Source of the DNA: Dyella choica
GTDB taxonomy: Bacteria; Pseudomonadota; Gammaproteobacteria; Xanthomonadales; Rhodanobacteraceae
Assembly: GCF_003977665.1 (NCBI RefSeq)
Contig: NZ_RYYV01000002.1
Coordinates: forward strand, 310,001-374,000
DNA: 64,000 nt
Direction of reading: 5' to 3'
In this document: in pieces, positions 1-7,656 of the stretch
Layout of the letters: the number at the start of each line of letters is the position of its first letter
How positions within the stretch are numbered: the stretch's first letter is position 1
Made by a program: the position numbers and the translations under genes
Notes under the pieces: model-generated
Told to the model about the DNA's origin: nothing
Databases searched by the model: none
What the model saw: only the letters and a program-made list of their open reading frames with translations

Positions 1-264
1 CAACTGACCGAAGCGCCCTCCTTCCTTGCGTTCGAGGGCTACGACACGCTCACTGTTCTCGCCGAAGTGCTGCGCTCTCACGGTGTGGATAAGGAGCGCA
101 AAGTCGAATACTGGTCGCGTGTCGCGGTCGAAGGCACCCGCGGGAAGATCCAGTTCTCCCGCACGCCAGGCATAAGCGTGTGGCAATGGACTTGGCCGCC
201 GGTCCAGGTTGTTGACCGTGATCCGAATGAACCCGATCGCTTTCGAATCCTGCACGCCGGTTGA
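1..264 (+). CDS. Periplasmic substrate-binding protein, C-terminal part
   Basis: The frame is open from base 1 to the TGA at 262-264, so only the last 87 codons are present and the start lies upstream of the window. The visible part has the pattern of the C-terminal lobe of Peripla_BP_6-type (branched-chain amino acid/amide) binding proteins: a GYDTLTVLAEVLR helix, an EGTRGKIQFSRTPG segment and a terminal PVQVVDR strand. Such proteins bind a small ligand in the periplasm and pass it to an ABC permease. No permease gene follows, so the rest of the system must lie upstream or elsewhere. Ligand unknown. Confidence 0.6.
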   Translation, partial: QLTEAPSFLAFEGYDTLTVLAEVLRSHGVDKERKVEYWSRVAVEGTRGKIQFSRTPGISVWQWTWPPVQVVDRDPNEPDRFRILHAG

Positions 265-353
265 GCGCGTTGGGTGCTTCGCACGACGTGTTCAAACTGG
301 ATTGACCGGCTACTTTGCGTCGTTTTGCGCTCGCCCGAAAACCATGCTACCCG

Positions 354-695
354 TCAGATAAGCATCCGCTCATCCTCAGATGATTCGCTCGGCATCGACG
401 AGTCGTAGTGTTGGACGGTTTCCGGGTGAGTCAGCAAGTAGCGGTCGTCTTCGGGGAAATAGCGAGCGCGCGAAATGTCTTCGCCCGCGAAAGCCTTGAT
501 CGAGGCTTCGTCTTTCCACCAGCTGAGCGTGACGATTTCCGATCGCTGCGCATCGAGATCCCGCACCGCGATCACTGCCGCCAGATTTCCTTCCGTGCCC
601 CGGTACTCCGCCAGCCCCGTCGCGGTGACGTACTCCACATATTCGTCTTTCAATTCGCGTCGAATTTCCGCGCGCCACTCTCTCAGGATAGCCAT
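354..695 (-). CDS. Antibiotic biosynthesis monooxygenase (ABM) family protein
   Basis: This 113-residue protein has the size and pattern of the ABM ferredoxin-like fold: an early segment on modification of a small molecule, central VTLSWWKDEASIKAF, then RARYFPEDDRYLLTHPETVQHYD, a signature of the small cofactor-free monooxygenase/heme-degrading-like family. Members oxidise quinols or other aromatic compounds, usually as dimers in the cytosol. The gene is divergent from a MarR regulator at 854, and the shared intergenic region carries a MarR-like palindrome, so it is probably a regulatory target. The exact substrate cannot be read from sequence. Confidence 0.75.
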   Translation of the reverse strand: MAILREWRAEIRRELKDEYVEYVTATGLAEYRGTEGNLAAVIAVRDLDAQRSEIVTLSWWKDEASIKAFAGEDISRARYFPEDDRYLLTHPETVQHYDSSMPSESSEDERMLI

Positions 696-790
696 ACGCC
701 CTCCGCTAGTGGATTGTTCAATAAGGCGTTTTTCCTAAAAGCCAAGCACTCCAAACCCCGATTTTCAAGGAACTCAGCCTCGGCTGGATA

Positions 791-823
791 TATCTTGACA
801 ATCAAGATACTTGATCATAGAGT
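791..823 (+). promoter_or_regulatory. Promoter with overlapping MarR-type operator
   Basis: TTGACA (795-800) and TAGAGT (818-823) are separated by 17 bp and form a good sigma70 promoter reading toward the MarR gene. The same bases contain a perfect 8-bp inverted repeat, TATCTTGA-N3-TCAAGATA (791-809), overlapped by a second one, ATCAAG-N3-CTTGAT (801-815). MarR-family dimers bind palindromes of this kind, and occupancy would cover the -35 box. The site sits between the divergent ABM and MarR genes, so one operator could control both. Confidence 0.75.
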
Positions 824-853
824 TACTCCAAGGCCGCTGGAGTACCACTTCCC

Positions 854-1423
854 TTGAACACCTCAAGCAAATCGCCCCAACGCCGAACCAAGCCTAGTCG
901 CAACACCCACGACGACCGTGTCGGCCGGGTTGACGTTTTGATCCGCGAGATGGCCGCCCAAACGGTCGTGACCAGCCAGATCGTGGCCAGTCACTTCGGT
1001 CTGCATACCACCGACCTACGCGTGCTGGACATCATCTACATGCGTGGAAAGGTACTTGCCGGCGAGTTGGTGAAAGCCACCGGACTCACCTCCGGTTCGG
1101 TCACGGCGCTGGTCGACCGATTGGTCAAGGCAGGCTATGTCGAGCGCCGCGACGACGCCGCGGACCGCCGCAAAGTCTGGGTATGCAGTCGCCATGACGC
1201 CATTGAGCCGATCAAGGAGATGTTCATGCCCAGCCAGGTTCGCATGTACGAGTTGTGGCGCACGTTCACGGCGGAAGAGCTCGAAACGATTGCGTCTTTC
1301 CTGGAACGCACCACGGCACTCGCCGCCGAGTGTGCGGAGGAAATGCGGCGAGAAAGTAAATCGACAGGCACAAAACACCCTCATAAACCCCACCCTCATA
1401 AACCCAAGGAGAAAGCATCATGA
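854..1423 (+). CDS. MarR-family transcriptional regulator
   Basis: A winged-helix MarR pattern is clear: TTDLRVLDIIYMRGKVLAGELVKATGLTSGSVTALVDRLVKAGYVER, followed by the wing DDAADRRKVWV. The C-terminal tail is Lys/His-rich (KHPHKPHPHK). The start is uncertain. The longest sensible frame opens with TTG at 854 and has no obvious ribosome-binding site; an internal ATG (about 950) would remove a basic tail but also part of the first helix. The stop overlaps the next gene by ATGA, so regulator, DoxX-like protein and probably the SRPBCC gene form an operon. It probably represses itself and the divergent monooxygenase. Confidence 0.85.
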   Translation: MNTSSKSPQRRTKPSRNTHDDRVGRVDVLIREMAAQTVVTSQIVASHFGLHTTDLRVLDIIYMRGKVLAGELVKATGLTSGSVTALVDRLVKAGYVERRDDAADRRKVWVCSRHDAIEPIKEMFMPSQVRMYELWRTFTAEELETIASFLERTTALAAECAEEMRRESKSTGTKHPHKPHPHKPKEKAS

Positions 1424-1854
1424 CTTCGCTCCACACCACCAGGCAGCCCGGTACCGCACCGAATTCAACCTCCACCGCCATGCGCCGAGTGGGCTACGGC
1501 TTGAGCACATTCGCCGTGCTGTTCCTGCTGCTGGATGCCGGCATGAAAGTGATGGCCCTGCCCGTCGTGCTACAAGCCAGTGCACAGCTCGGATACCCTG
1601 CCACTGCCGGCTTCGCGCATCTGCTGGCAGCGATGATGCTTGCAAGCACCTTGCTCTACGTCATTCCCCGCACATCCGTATTAGGAGCTGTGCTGCTCAC
1701 CGCTTATCTGGGCGGGGCGGTCGCAAGCCATCTCCGGGTCGGCGACCCTGTCGCTACGCACGATTTGTTCGGCGTCTATCTCGCGATCTTTATCTGGGGT
1801 GGCCTGTATCTGCGCAACTCAAACCTGCGCGCCGTGTTTCCCTGGTGCCGGTAA
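1420..1854 (+). CDS. DoxX-like (DoxX_2) membrane protein
   Basis: A 144-residue integral membrane protein with four hydrophobic helices: about 27-48 (GYGLSTFAVLFLLLDAGMKV), 60-80, 82-103 and 118-135. The pattern DAGMKVMALPVVLQASAQLGYP and GAVLLTAYLGGAVASHLR is typical of the DoxX_2/DUF4345 group, whose biochemical role is not established. Its ATG overlaps the MarR stop by four bases, implying translational coupling. With the neighbouring SRPBCC and ABM genes it resembles many small MarR-controlled modules that respond to organic compounds; this last link is inference. Confidence 0.8.
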   Translation: MTSLHTTRQPGTAPNSTSTAMRRVGYGLSTFAVLFLLLDAGMKVMALPVVLQASAQLGYPATAGFAHLLAAMMLASTLLYVIPRTSVLGAVLLTAYLGGAVASHLRVGDPVATHDLFGVYLAIFIWGGLYLRNSNLRAVFPWCR

Positions 1855-1924
1855 ACGATTCATCAAGCTCCACCTCATCCCGCAAGGGTTCAAACGACAC
1901 GCTTTCCAAACGGAGGTAAGTATC

Positions 1925-2482
1925 ATGTTCAGCATCCTAGGTATGGTTGGGCTCGTACTCGTCGCGGCAGTGGCGTGCCTTCTGATTTACGCGGCCACGC
2001 GCCCGGATGAATTCCGCATTGCCCGCTCGGCAACGATCGATGCCCCCGCCGAGACGATTTACCCCCTGATCAACGACCTTCGCCGCTTCAACGAATGGAA
2101 TCCCTTCGCCAAAGGCGACCCCTCGCTCAAGGTGACCTATGGAGCCTCCTCAGAGGGACGCAGCGGGAGTTACGATTGGGATAGCACCGGCCGAGCCGGC
2201 AAAGGCCGCATGCAAATCACCGACACCGTGCCCGCCAGTCGCGTCACCATGAGCCTTCAATTCGACAAGCCCATGAAGGCGACCAACACCGTCCACTTCA
2301 CTTTGCAACCGCAAGGCGCCGCGACCGAAGTTTCCTGGGAAATGACCGGCGCCTCGAACTTCATGCAAAAGCTGTTCGGCGTGTGCTTCAACATGGACAA
2401 GATGGTGGGTGGTGAATTCGACAAGGGACTGACCAGCTTGAAAGCGCAGGCGGAAGCGGCGGGCGCGAAAGGCACGGTATAG
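1925..2482 (+). CDS. SRPBCC (START-like) family protein with N-terminal membrane anchor
   Basis: The ATG at 1925 follows a strong ribosome-binding site (ACGGAGGTAAG). The 185-residue protein begins with a hydrophobic segment (residues 3-25), then a SRPBCC domain: ATIDAPAETIYPLINDLRRFNEWNPFAKGDP, a central sheet, and a C-terminal helix MDKMVGGEFDKGLTSLKAQAE. SRPBCC domains form a deep pocket for hydrophobic ligands. A longer frame begins upstream at 1799 but runs inside the DoxX gene. Probably last gene of the MarR-led operon (70-bp gap). No catalytic role can be assigned. Confidence 0.8.
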   Translation: MFSILGMVGLVLVAAVACLLIYAATRPDEFRIARSATIDAPAETIYPLINDLRRFNEWNPFAKGDPSLKVTYGASSEGRSGSYDWDSTGRAGKGRMQITDTVPASRVTMSLQFDKPMKATNTVHFTLQPQGAATEVSWEMTGASNFMQKLFGVCFNMDKMVGGEFDKGLTSLKAQAEAAGAKGTV

Positions 2483-2543
2483 AAATCTAGTCAATGGATG
2501 TGGGGTGGCGCTGAAGCGACACGGGGCCACTCCATGTCCATAG

Positions 2544-2768
2544 CGCCCTCCCTTCATTGAAACTCGCGATCGTGGATCACTGCGTCACGATGACCGCCTC
2601 GACGCACTCGCCATGGCCGTCGCGTATTGGGCCGAGTGGCTCAGCCGCGACCTCGCAAAGGAAGAAGACAGGCGCATACGGCAACAAATAGAGGAGGAGC
2701 ATCGCAAGTTCGAAGACTCCTCCCTCGATCACTCATCGCCGCGCGCCAACTTTTACGACAACTACTAA
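2544..2768 (+). pseudogene. Phage terminase large subunit, C-terminal remnant
   Basis: The frame 2544-2768 has no start codon but reads GSLRHDDRLDALAMAVAYW, a hallmark of the end of T7-like/phage terminase large subunits, followed by an acidic and basic tail (LAKEEDRRIRQQIEEEHRKFEDSS) that also fits. An in-frame TAG at 2541-2543 precedes it, and the ATPase part is absent. This looks like the scar of a prophage whose other genes were deleted. It marks the left side of the accessory island and ends tail-to-tail (4-bp overlap) with the next gene on the minus strand. Confidence 0.65.
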
Positions 2769-3301
2769 CCGTAGACTTCGAGCTCCTCAAAGCCTCGATC
2801 AATACCGCGTAAAATGTCACCGCACATAGCGGTGACACCTAGCATTTTCGTTATCTCGGGGTCTTGCTTCGTGACCGCGAGCGCGATCTTAGCGAACTCC
2901 CAAAATAGTGTGCCGCCTGCGGGTTCACCTTCCTTTGATGTGAAATCACGGCACTCTGAATAAAAGAGGGAGCGTGCGCTATAGAGGTTGTGGAAGTTCT
3001 GGCGTGATCCATCCTGCACTTGCTCGGCAATGATGGGTAACAGGGCGCCCATCAAAATTAGACCGCCGTTTTTCCCTCGTGCCTTCACTCGTGTCAGTCG
3101 ATCCGCCAAGTGAAGCTGAAAAATCATCACTTCATGTGCCGTTGGTCTAAACACATCGCGTGATGTTCTTTCCCATTCCTTACCAACGGCACCGAGCATC
3201 ACCCCGCCAGTAACGCCTTCAAGGGAATCGAGCAGGAATGCCGCGGCCAACGCGGCACGTTCCTCCACGGTCGTGCGCTTCGATTTACTGAACGGCCACA
3301 C
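2765..3301 (-). CDS. Hypothetical protein (MWPFSK start)
   Basis: A 178-residue protein if translation begins at the GTG at 3301, giving (M)WPFSKSKR, a common N-terminus of small hypothetical proteins; an in-frame TTG at 3319 would add six residues. The sequence is mainly helical and soluble, with VEERAALAAAFLLDSLEGVTGGVMLGAVG near the start and no transmembrane helix or catalytic motif recognised. Two cysteines lie near the middle and end. It sits convergent to a terminase remnant, so it may be phage- or island-derived cargo. Function unknown. Confidence 0.55.
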   Translation of the reverse strand: MWPFSKSKRTTVEERAALAAAFLLDSLEGVTGGVMLGAVGKEWERTSRDVFRPTAHEVMIFQLHLADRLTRVKARGKNGGLILMGALLPIIAEQVQDGSRQNFHNLYSARSLFYSECRDFTSKEGEPAGGTLFWEFAKIALAVTKQDPEITKMLGVTAMCGDILRGIDRGFEELEVYG

Positions 3302-3704
3302 TAGGAAGTCCCCGTCCAATTGGAGTATTCCATAGCTTACATGTCTTGCGGCGCCCTAGCGTGCCCACAATAGTTAGGCAATAGTTAAAGACATGCATGA
3401 TTTAGAGGACTACTTCCGATTCAGCAACGTATCTGTCACAAGCACTAATGCTTACGCCGATTATCACAGCACGGCGCATTAAGTCCCATTGCTCTATTTA
3501 TTGAGCCATTGCGCACGCACCAAGCTGGCGAATGCCTACATCGCGCAACCACTGCGATCTATTACGATCAGAGCGTCATCGGCACAATCTCTGTTTGCGA
3601 CTATGCCGACGACATTTGCAGTAGCGCGGTAAGAAAGCGCGGCCCACACGGGTTAGGCCCCCATGTGAGCCGCTAAATCACAATCAACGCGAAAGGAGTT
3701 GATC
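3302..3704. other. Intergenic stretch without a supported gene
   Basis: About 400 bases between a minus-strand and a plus-strand hypothetical gene. Open frames of 29 codons (ATG 3393) and about 70 codons (3449-3676, no good start) exist, but neither shows a recognisable motif or ribosome-binding site. Given the terminase tail nearby, this may be decayed phage DNA. AAAGGAG at about 3691-3697 serves the next gene. Confidence 0.4.
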
Positions 3705-4025
3705 ATGATCTGCAACGATCATACGACACACGAACGCCCTTCTGAACTGTTCTGGCTCATCAACGAGCCGCAACTGCCCTCGGACCCTAAGCAGGCGAAG
3801 CGACACACGTACCAAATGAGAATCGCCGGCACGTCGCTGGCGATGTGTGTGATTCGAAACCTGCTAAGACACCACGACGCCTACCGCCGAAAGAAGGCGA
3901 CCCTCACGCCATCCGATGCCGAGGCATGGCCGCTCAGTCCAACGCAACTGCAGGGTCTACGCGCGGCGTTGTATTTCCTTCGCATACATAGCGACCAACT
4001 GCTGAAAGCTGAGCGGGACGAATAA
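3705..4025 (+). CDS. Small hypothetical protein
   Basis: The ATG at 3705 lies six bases after a strong AAAGGAG, which supports this start over an in-frame TTG at 3699. The 106-residue product is hydrophilic and mixed basic/acidic, with helical segments SLAMCVIRNLLRHHDAYRRKK and LSPTQLQGLRAALYFLRIHSDQLLKA. No membrane segment or known domain is recognised. It is isolated, in the accessory island, and could be a small phage or island protein. The good ribosome-binding site makes expression plausible. Confidence 0.5.
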   Translation: MICNDHTTHERPSELFWLINEPQLPSDPKQAKRHTYQMRIAGTSLAMCVIRNLLRHHDAYRRKKATLTPSDAEAWPLSPTQLQGLRAALYFLRIHSDQLLKAERDE

Positions 4026-4404
4026 GCCGTTCGCGTACGCATGACTCCTTTTCGCGGCACCTCGATGGGAGATCGGAGTGCCGCCATGGAGTCGGGCGCA
4101 GAAAGACTGGAATGCTTCAGTCTGTGCAAAGAGTAGATAGGGACATCCCAATTGGCTGTTTCGGCTACCCGATTTGCTCGGTTTTCGCCCTGACACGGGG
4201 TGAGTTGATTCCCTTGCGCGCTCCTGCTGGGGACTAGTCCGACGAGCAACTCTTCTCACCTAAATTTCCAAGAAGTAGATTTATATTTATGATTTATAAG
4301 ACAAATATGAATTGAGGCGGCCTTAATCCCTGCATGCACGCTGACACTAACCCTAACTATCCTTACTTGCATAACCTTCCTAACCAACACACTGGAGGCG
4401 TGAG
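4026..4404. other. Intergenic stretch with AT-rich upstream region
   Basis: No supported gene. The part 4261-4310 is notably AT-rich (TTTATATTTATGATTTATAA) and probably holds the promoter of the gene at 4405. The part 4030-4255 has open minus-strand frames, but their composition is Arg/Ser-rich and no motif is visible. Confidence 0.4.
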
Positions 4405-5505
4405 ATGAGGTGGCCGCATTTGGAGGGTCCGATGAGCATCCTGAGTTTCTTGACCCTGGAAGATCTCCAAACGGCAGATCCGCGCGACGCCATCAAGTGG
4501 GGGAACCTGACAGTGGACGAGCTCGGGCCTGGCGGCCTACCTCGCCTGAACCACAATGGTGTGCGCATCTATCGCAACGGGGATTTGACCGAAAATCGGC
4601 GCCTTGCCCTGCAGGAATCGGCGGAACGAGTCCTGGCGGACGAAAGGTCACAAAAGGCACCCATCCGTGACGTGGGTATGCAAGGCCACGTCTGGATGCT
4701 GATCCACGGCAATCTGGTCCTCAGCGCTCCTGAGCCTTTATTGTTAAGTGGAGCAATTGAGCCCGCTACGCTTACATCAGAGATCTATGACGCCATGCTG
4801 GTAGAAGTGGTCATGAACGCGGAGGACGACCCCGCCTTTGCTCGGCATGATCCAGATGCGTTGAAGCAGATGTTCGCGCGCCTACGTAAAACCCTACAGG
4901 CCAGTCTGATGCCGCCTACACCTAGCAGCGTTGCCACGGATCCGCCCGTAATCACGCCCGGTCGTGGGACACCGATGGAGCGCATGGCTGCTCAACGCGA
5001 AGCATTCCTGGACCGCGGTTGGCCGACAGCCACCGAACTGGCCAGGCTATGGGGGAGCAAAGCAGAGAACAGCTCGCGATTCACTAGCGCGCTGCGTCGA
5101 GACAAGAAACTTTTCGGTGTGTGGTCAACGAGACACGGTGGCACCTACGTCCATCCGGATTTCCAATTCGTGGATGCGCATACGCTCTCGCCGCACGCGC
5201 CAGCGCTGTTGGAGGCGTTGGAAACCATCCCCGGCTTTAGCGACGATCCCAATGACGTGAAAGGCGGTGATCCGGGACGATGGCGGCGCCTGTTCTGGTT
5301 GTACGAACCACGTAAGGAATTGAGCGAACGTAACCTGGCCGAAACGGCGGCGATGAAGCAGGGTCAAAGTGCGCTTAATGCGGTGGTCGCCATGGACGGA
5401 GTGGACGAAACCCCACGCACGCCCGCGGACGTGTTCGCCGAGGCTCCCGAGGCGGTGATTGCCCTCGCCCGCAAGGATGCAGCTGATGACCGCTCCCCTA
5501 TTTGA
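4405..5505 (+). CDS. Predicted DNA-binding protein, Xre/MbcA-antitoxin-like C-terminus
   Basis: A 366-residue protein from ATG 4405 (GGAGG six bases upstream); an equally good site precedes ATG 4432, which would give 357 residues beginning MSILSFL. The middle part (about residues 200-260) reads like a short helix-turn-helix domain: WPTATELARLWGS, then RFTSALRRDKKLFGVW and TYVHPDFQF. The end (RWRRLFWLYEPRKEL, later RTPADVFAEAPEAVIALAR) resembles the toxin-binding tail of Xre/MbcA/ParS-type antitoxins, which normally pair with RES toxins. That reading is tentative. A possible broken RES start overlaps its stop (5486). The gene stands in the island, away from the resident operons. Confidence 0.5.
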   Translation: MRWPHLEGPMSILSFLTLEDLQTADPRDAIKWGNLTVDELGPGGLPRLNHNGVRIYRNGDLTENRRLALQESAERVLADERSQKAPIRDVGMQGHVWMLIHGNLVLSAPEPLLLSGAIEPATLTSEIYDAMLVEVVMNAEDDPAFARHDPDALKQMFARLRKTLQASLMPPTPSSVATDPPVITPGRGTPMERMAAQREAFLDRGWPTATELARLWGSKAENSSRFTSALRRDKKLFGVWSTRHGGTYVHPDFQFVDAHTLSPHAPALLEALETIPGFSDDPNDVKGGDPGRWRRLFWLYEPRKELSERNLAETAAMKQGQSALNAVVAMDGVDETPRTPADVFAEAPEAVIALARKDAADDRSPI

Positions 5506-5707
5506 GCTGCCTCGCCTTTTGATCAGCCAGCTAAAGAGGGGGATCGCACGTCCGGTTAAATCTTTGTATATTCAAGAGCGACTTACCTGCGTGGCGGCCC
5601 CTTCAACGCTGCCCGTATTTATGGGGGGCGCATGGTTTTCGGAGTATGTCGGCTCACTGGAAAGCGAGGGACGTTCGTCGACTCGCATCTCTTGCCCAAA
5701 GCACTGA
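5486..5707 (+). pseudogene. Possible truncated RES-type toxin N-terminus
   Basis: The ATG at 5486 overlaps the preceding stop by 20 bases, the usual arrangement in Res-Xre toxin-antitoxin pairs. The product starts MTAPLFELPRLLISQL, then RGIARPVKSLYI and PVFMGGAWF, loosely like the start of RES proteins (PLFELP, then a GxPLYRIH-like strand and a FFG motif). The conserved Arg, Tyr and Ser positions are not convincing, and the frame ends after 73 codons, colliding with the next gene. It may be a relic of a deleted toxin. The family call is inference from weak similarity and placement. Confidence 0.25.
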
Positions 5708-6450
5708 CGCGACCATTGCAGCCAGGGAAGCCTTTCGTCGAGGCTGGCAGAGGCAAGCGGCCAATTCGTAGATTCAGCAGCTGGTATGACAATCGCCTGG
5801 TCACCAAAGAGGGTGAAAGGATATTGCGTGACTTAGATGATTGGGGTATTGCAGAACTCAGGAAACACCAGCTTATTTGGAGCGGCTTGGATTTGGATAC
5901 TGAGCCGCCCTTGATTGAAAGAGTCCCCGACACAAGTTTCGGCGTTCGCGAAATTAGGGGAATAGATAGGGCTCGATTGCGATTGTTTTTGCTCAGCTTG
6001 CTATGGCGTGCCGGAGCAACGAATCGAATGGAGTTTGATGCAGTATCCATGCCCGAGAGCGAGCTAAGTCAGCTCGGGGATATGATCCGAACGAACAACC
6101 CTGGCCCTCTTTCTTTCTATCCGGCCACACTCATACAACTTGTTCCATCGGGTGAAGTACATAACTATTCACCCACAGCAGGCGTTAAGAAGCAGCTATC
6201 TCGAGATGGAACTCAGGAATGTGAGATTCCGTTTTTCAGGTTTTACTTTGACGGACTGATTGTTCATATGCATCGCAGTTCTCGTAAGAACTGTGCAGTA
6301 GATAAGACGCTATTAGTAGGTGGCGACGATTTGCTTCTGGTAAGCATCATGGATACGGGAAAATCTGCGCAGTACGGCTACATGGCTCAGGTGGTAAAAG
6401 AAGCCAATGAAGGATGGCCCGATGTAATGAACAAGCTCAACCCTCCATAG
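5632..6450 (+). CDS. Uncharacterised protein with CxLTG...SHLLP (HNH-like) N-terminus
   Basis: A 272-residue protein; ATG 5632 is preceded by a G-rich stretch that could act as ribosome-binding site. The first residues read VCRLTGKRGTFVDSHLLPKAL, a Cys followed by a Ser-His-x-x-Pro step that recalls the beginning of HNH-nuclease-like domains, but a second Cys pair is missing. Then follow SSWYDNRLVTKEGERILRDLDDWGI and a long C-terminal part ending in a short sheet (DDLLLVSIMDTGKSAQYGYM). No membrane segment. Base composition is clearly more AT-rich than the chromosome around it, suggesting transfer. It directly precedes an XRE-ImmA gene (60 bp). Function unknown; nuclease activity would be speculation. 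Confidence 0.6.
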   Translation: MVFGVCRLTGKRGTFVDSHLLPKALTRPLQPGKPFVEAGRGKRPIRRFSSWYDNRLVTKEGERILRDLDDWGIAELRKHQLIWSGLDLDTEPPLIERVPDTSFGVREIRGIDRARLRLFLLSLLWRAGATNRMEFDAVSMPESELSQLGDMIRTNNPGPLSFYPATLIQLVPSGEVHNYSPTAGVKKQLSRDGTQECEIPFFRFYFDGLIVHMHRSSRKNCAVDKTLLVGGDDLLLVSIMDTGKSAQYGYMAQVVKEANEGWPDVMNKLNPP

Positions 6451-6510
6451 TGAATGAGGAATGCTAGCTGTGTAGATCAGGGCAATATCGATCGATATGG
6501 GGAGTAAATC

Positions 6511-7656
6511 GTGAATCTTCGACTCATTGGGAAAAGACTTGCTCAGGCTCGAAACCTGCTGGAGTTAGCCGTTGAAAAAGTGGAGGCTGATACTGGAATA
6601 CGAAGGGCTCGTCTGGCCTCAATTGAGTCGGGTACGGAAGCGCCCTCTGGTGATGAACTTTTGATCATGGCAAGTTATTACGCCAGGGACGTCCGTGATT
6701 TTATTGACCCTTCTCGACCGGAACCCTTTAAAGAGACCAGCATTCTCTATCGAAAACATGGTCCTGCGTTCACTGCAGAGGATCGGCGTTCCGTTCAGGA
6801 GTTTTTGTTTCTATGCGAAATTGAGGCGGACTTAGCGTCTCAATTAAACGTTGAGCGTGTGTCGTTTGAGTTCAAGCCATCAAATGGCGATCTTCACAAG
6901 ACGCATGGCGTGGATGCCGCCGCCGCACTTCGCCGAACCCTTGGATACACGGCGAGGCAGATTCGCTTAGATATCTACGCAGATTTTCGACTTATAGGAC
7001 TCCACGTTTTCCGTCGCCGGCTGCGAAACAAAGATTTATCAGGGCTATACATTGAACACCCTGTCGCTGGTCATTGCATTCTCGTTAACTATGATGAGGA
7101 CATTTACCGACAAAGATTTTCTGTTAGTCACGAAGCGGCGCACGCCATCTTCGATTCGAATGATACGGCAAGCATCTCTTATGAGAGATCCAGCTCCAAA
7201 TATAACAAGATGGACTTGAAAGAGATTCGGGCTAATCGATTTGCATCGCACTATCTAATGCCGCCGACGCTTCTTCCTAGGGTTCCTAGCTGGAGCAAAG
7301 AGTTGGCTTTACATTGGGCGCAAACGCTGAAAGTAAGTACCGAGGCGTTGTCATACGCATTGCGCGAAGCAGATCTTGTGGATGATGCAGCAGCGAGAAT
7401 GATTCGTTCCGTACGCGTACCCATGATTGATAAGGTCGACCCCGAAGCCCCATCTAATTTGTCCCCTTCGCAGCTGGCGCGAAGAAAAGAGCTTATGGAA
7501 ATGGGTTTGTCCGACTATTACGTCGGACTTTGCTTTGAAGCTCACCATCGCGGACTGATTTCAGCTGGTCGACTAGGCGAGGCCTTTCTGTCCGACTATA
7601 GGGGGCTACGCGAAATATCGGTGCTGTATGGACGGAGCATCGTCAATGAACTTTGA
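6511..7656 (+). CDS. XRE-family HTH plus ImmA/IrrE zinc metallopeptidase
   Basis: Starts with GTG at 6511. Residues 1-70 form an XRE helix-turn-helix (LIGKRLAQARNLLELAVEKVEADTGIRRARLASIESGTEAPS). The C-terminal two thirds carry an ImmA/IrrE (DUF955) peptidase: the HEAAH zinc motif at 207-211 and a third ligand Glu near 238 in EIRANRFASHYLMP, both intact. Proteins of this kind cleave or sense repressors, toxins or damage signals, or act as antitoxins. The next gene, a PIN-like protein, overlaps its end, pointing to a two-gene unit. AT-rich relative to the host region. Exact target unknown. Confidence 0.85.
   Translation: MNLRLIGKRLAQARNLLELAVEKVEADTGIRRARLASIESGTEAPSGDELLIMASYYARDVRDFIDPSRPEPFKETSILYRKHGPAFTAEDRRSVQEFLFLCEIEADLASQLNVERVSFEFKPSNGDLHKTHGVDAAAALRRTLGYTARQIRLDIYADFRLIGLHVFRRRLRNKDLSGLYIEHPVAGHCILVNYDEDIYRQRFSVSHEAAHAIFDSNDTASISYERSSSKYNKMDLKEIRANRFASHYLMPPTLLPRVPSWSKELALHWAQTLKVSTEALSYALREADLVDDAAARMIRSVRVPMIDKVDPEAPSNLSPSQLARRKELMEMGLSDYYVGLCFEAHHRGLISAGRLGEAFLSDYRGLREISVLYGRSIVNEL

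Noticed and set aside
3393-3482. 29-codon frame in the phage-scar region
   Set aside because: No ribosome-binding site and no recognisable sequence.
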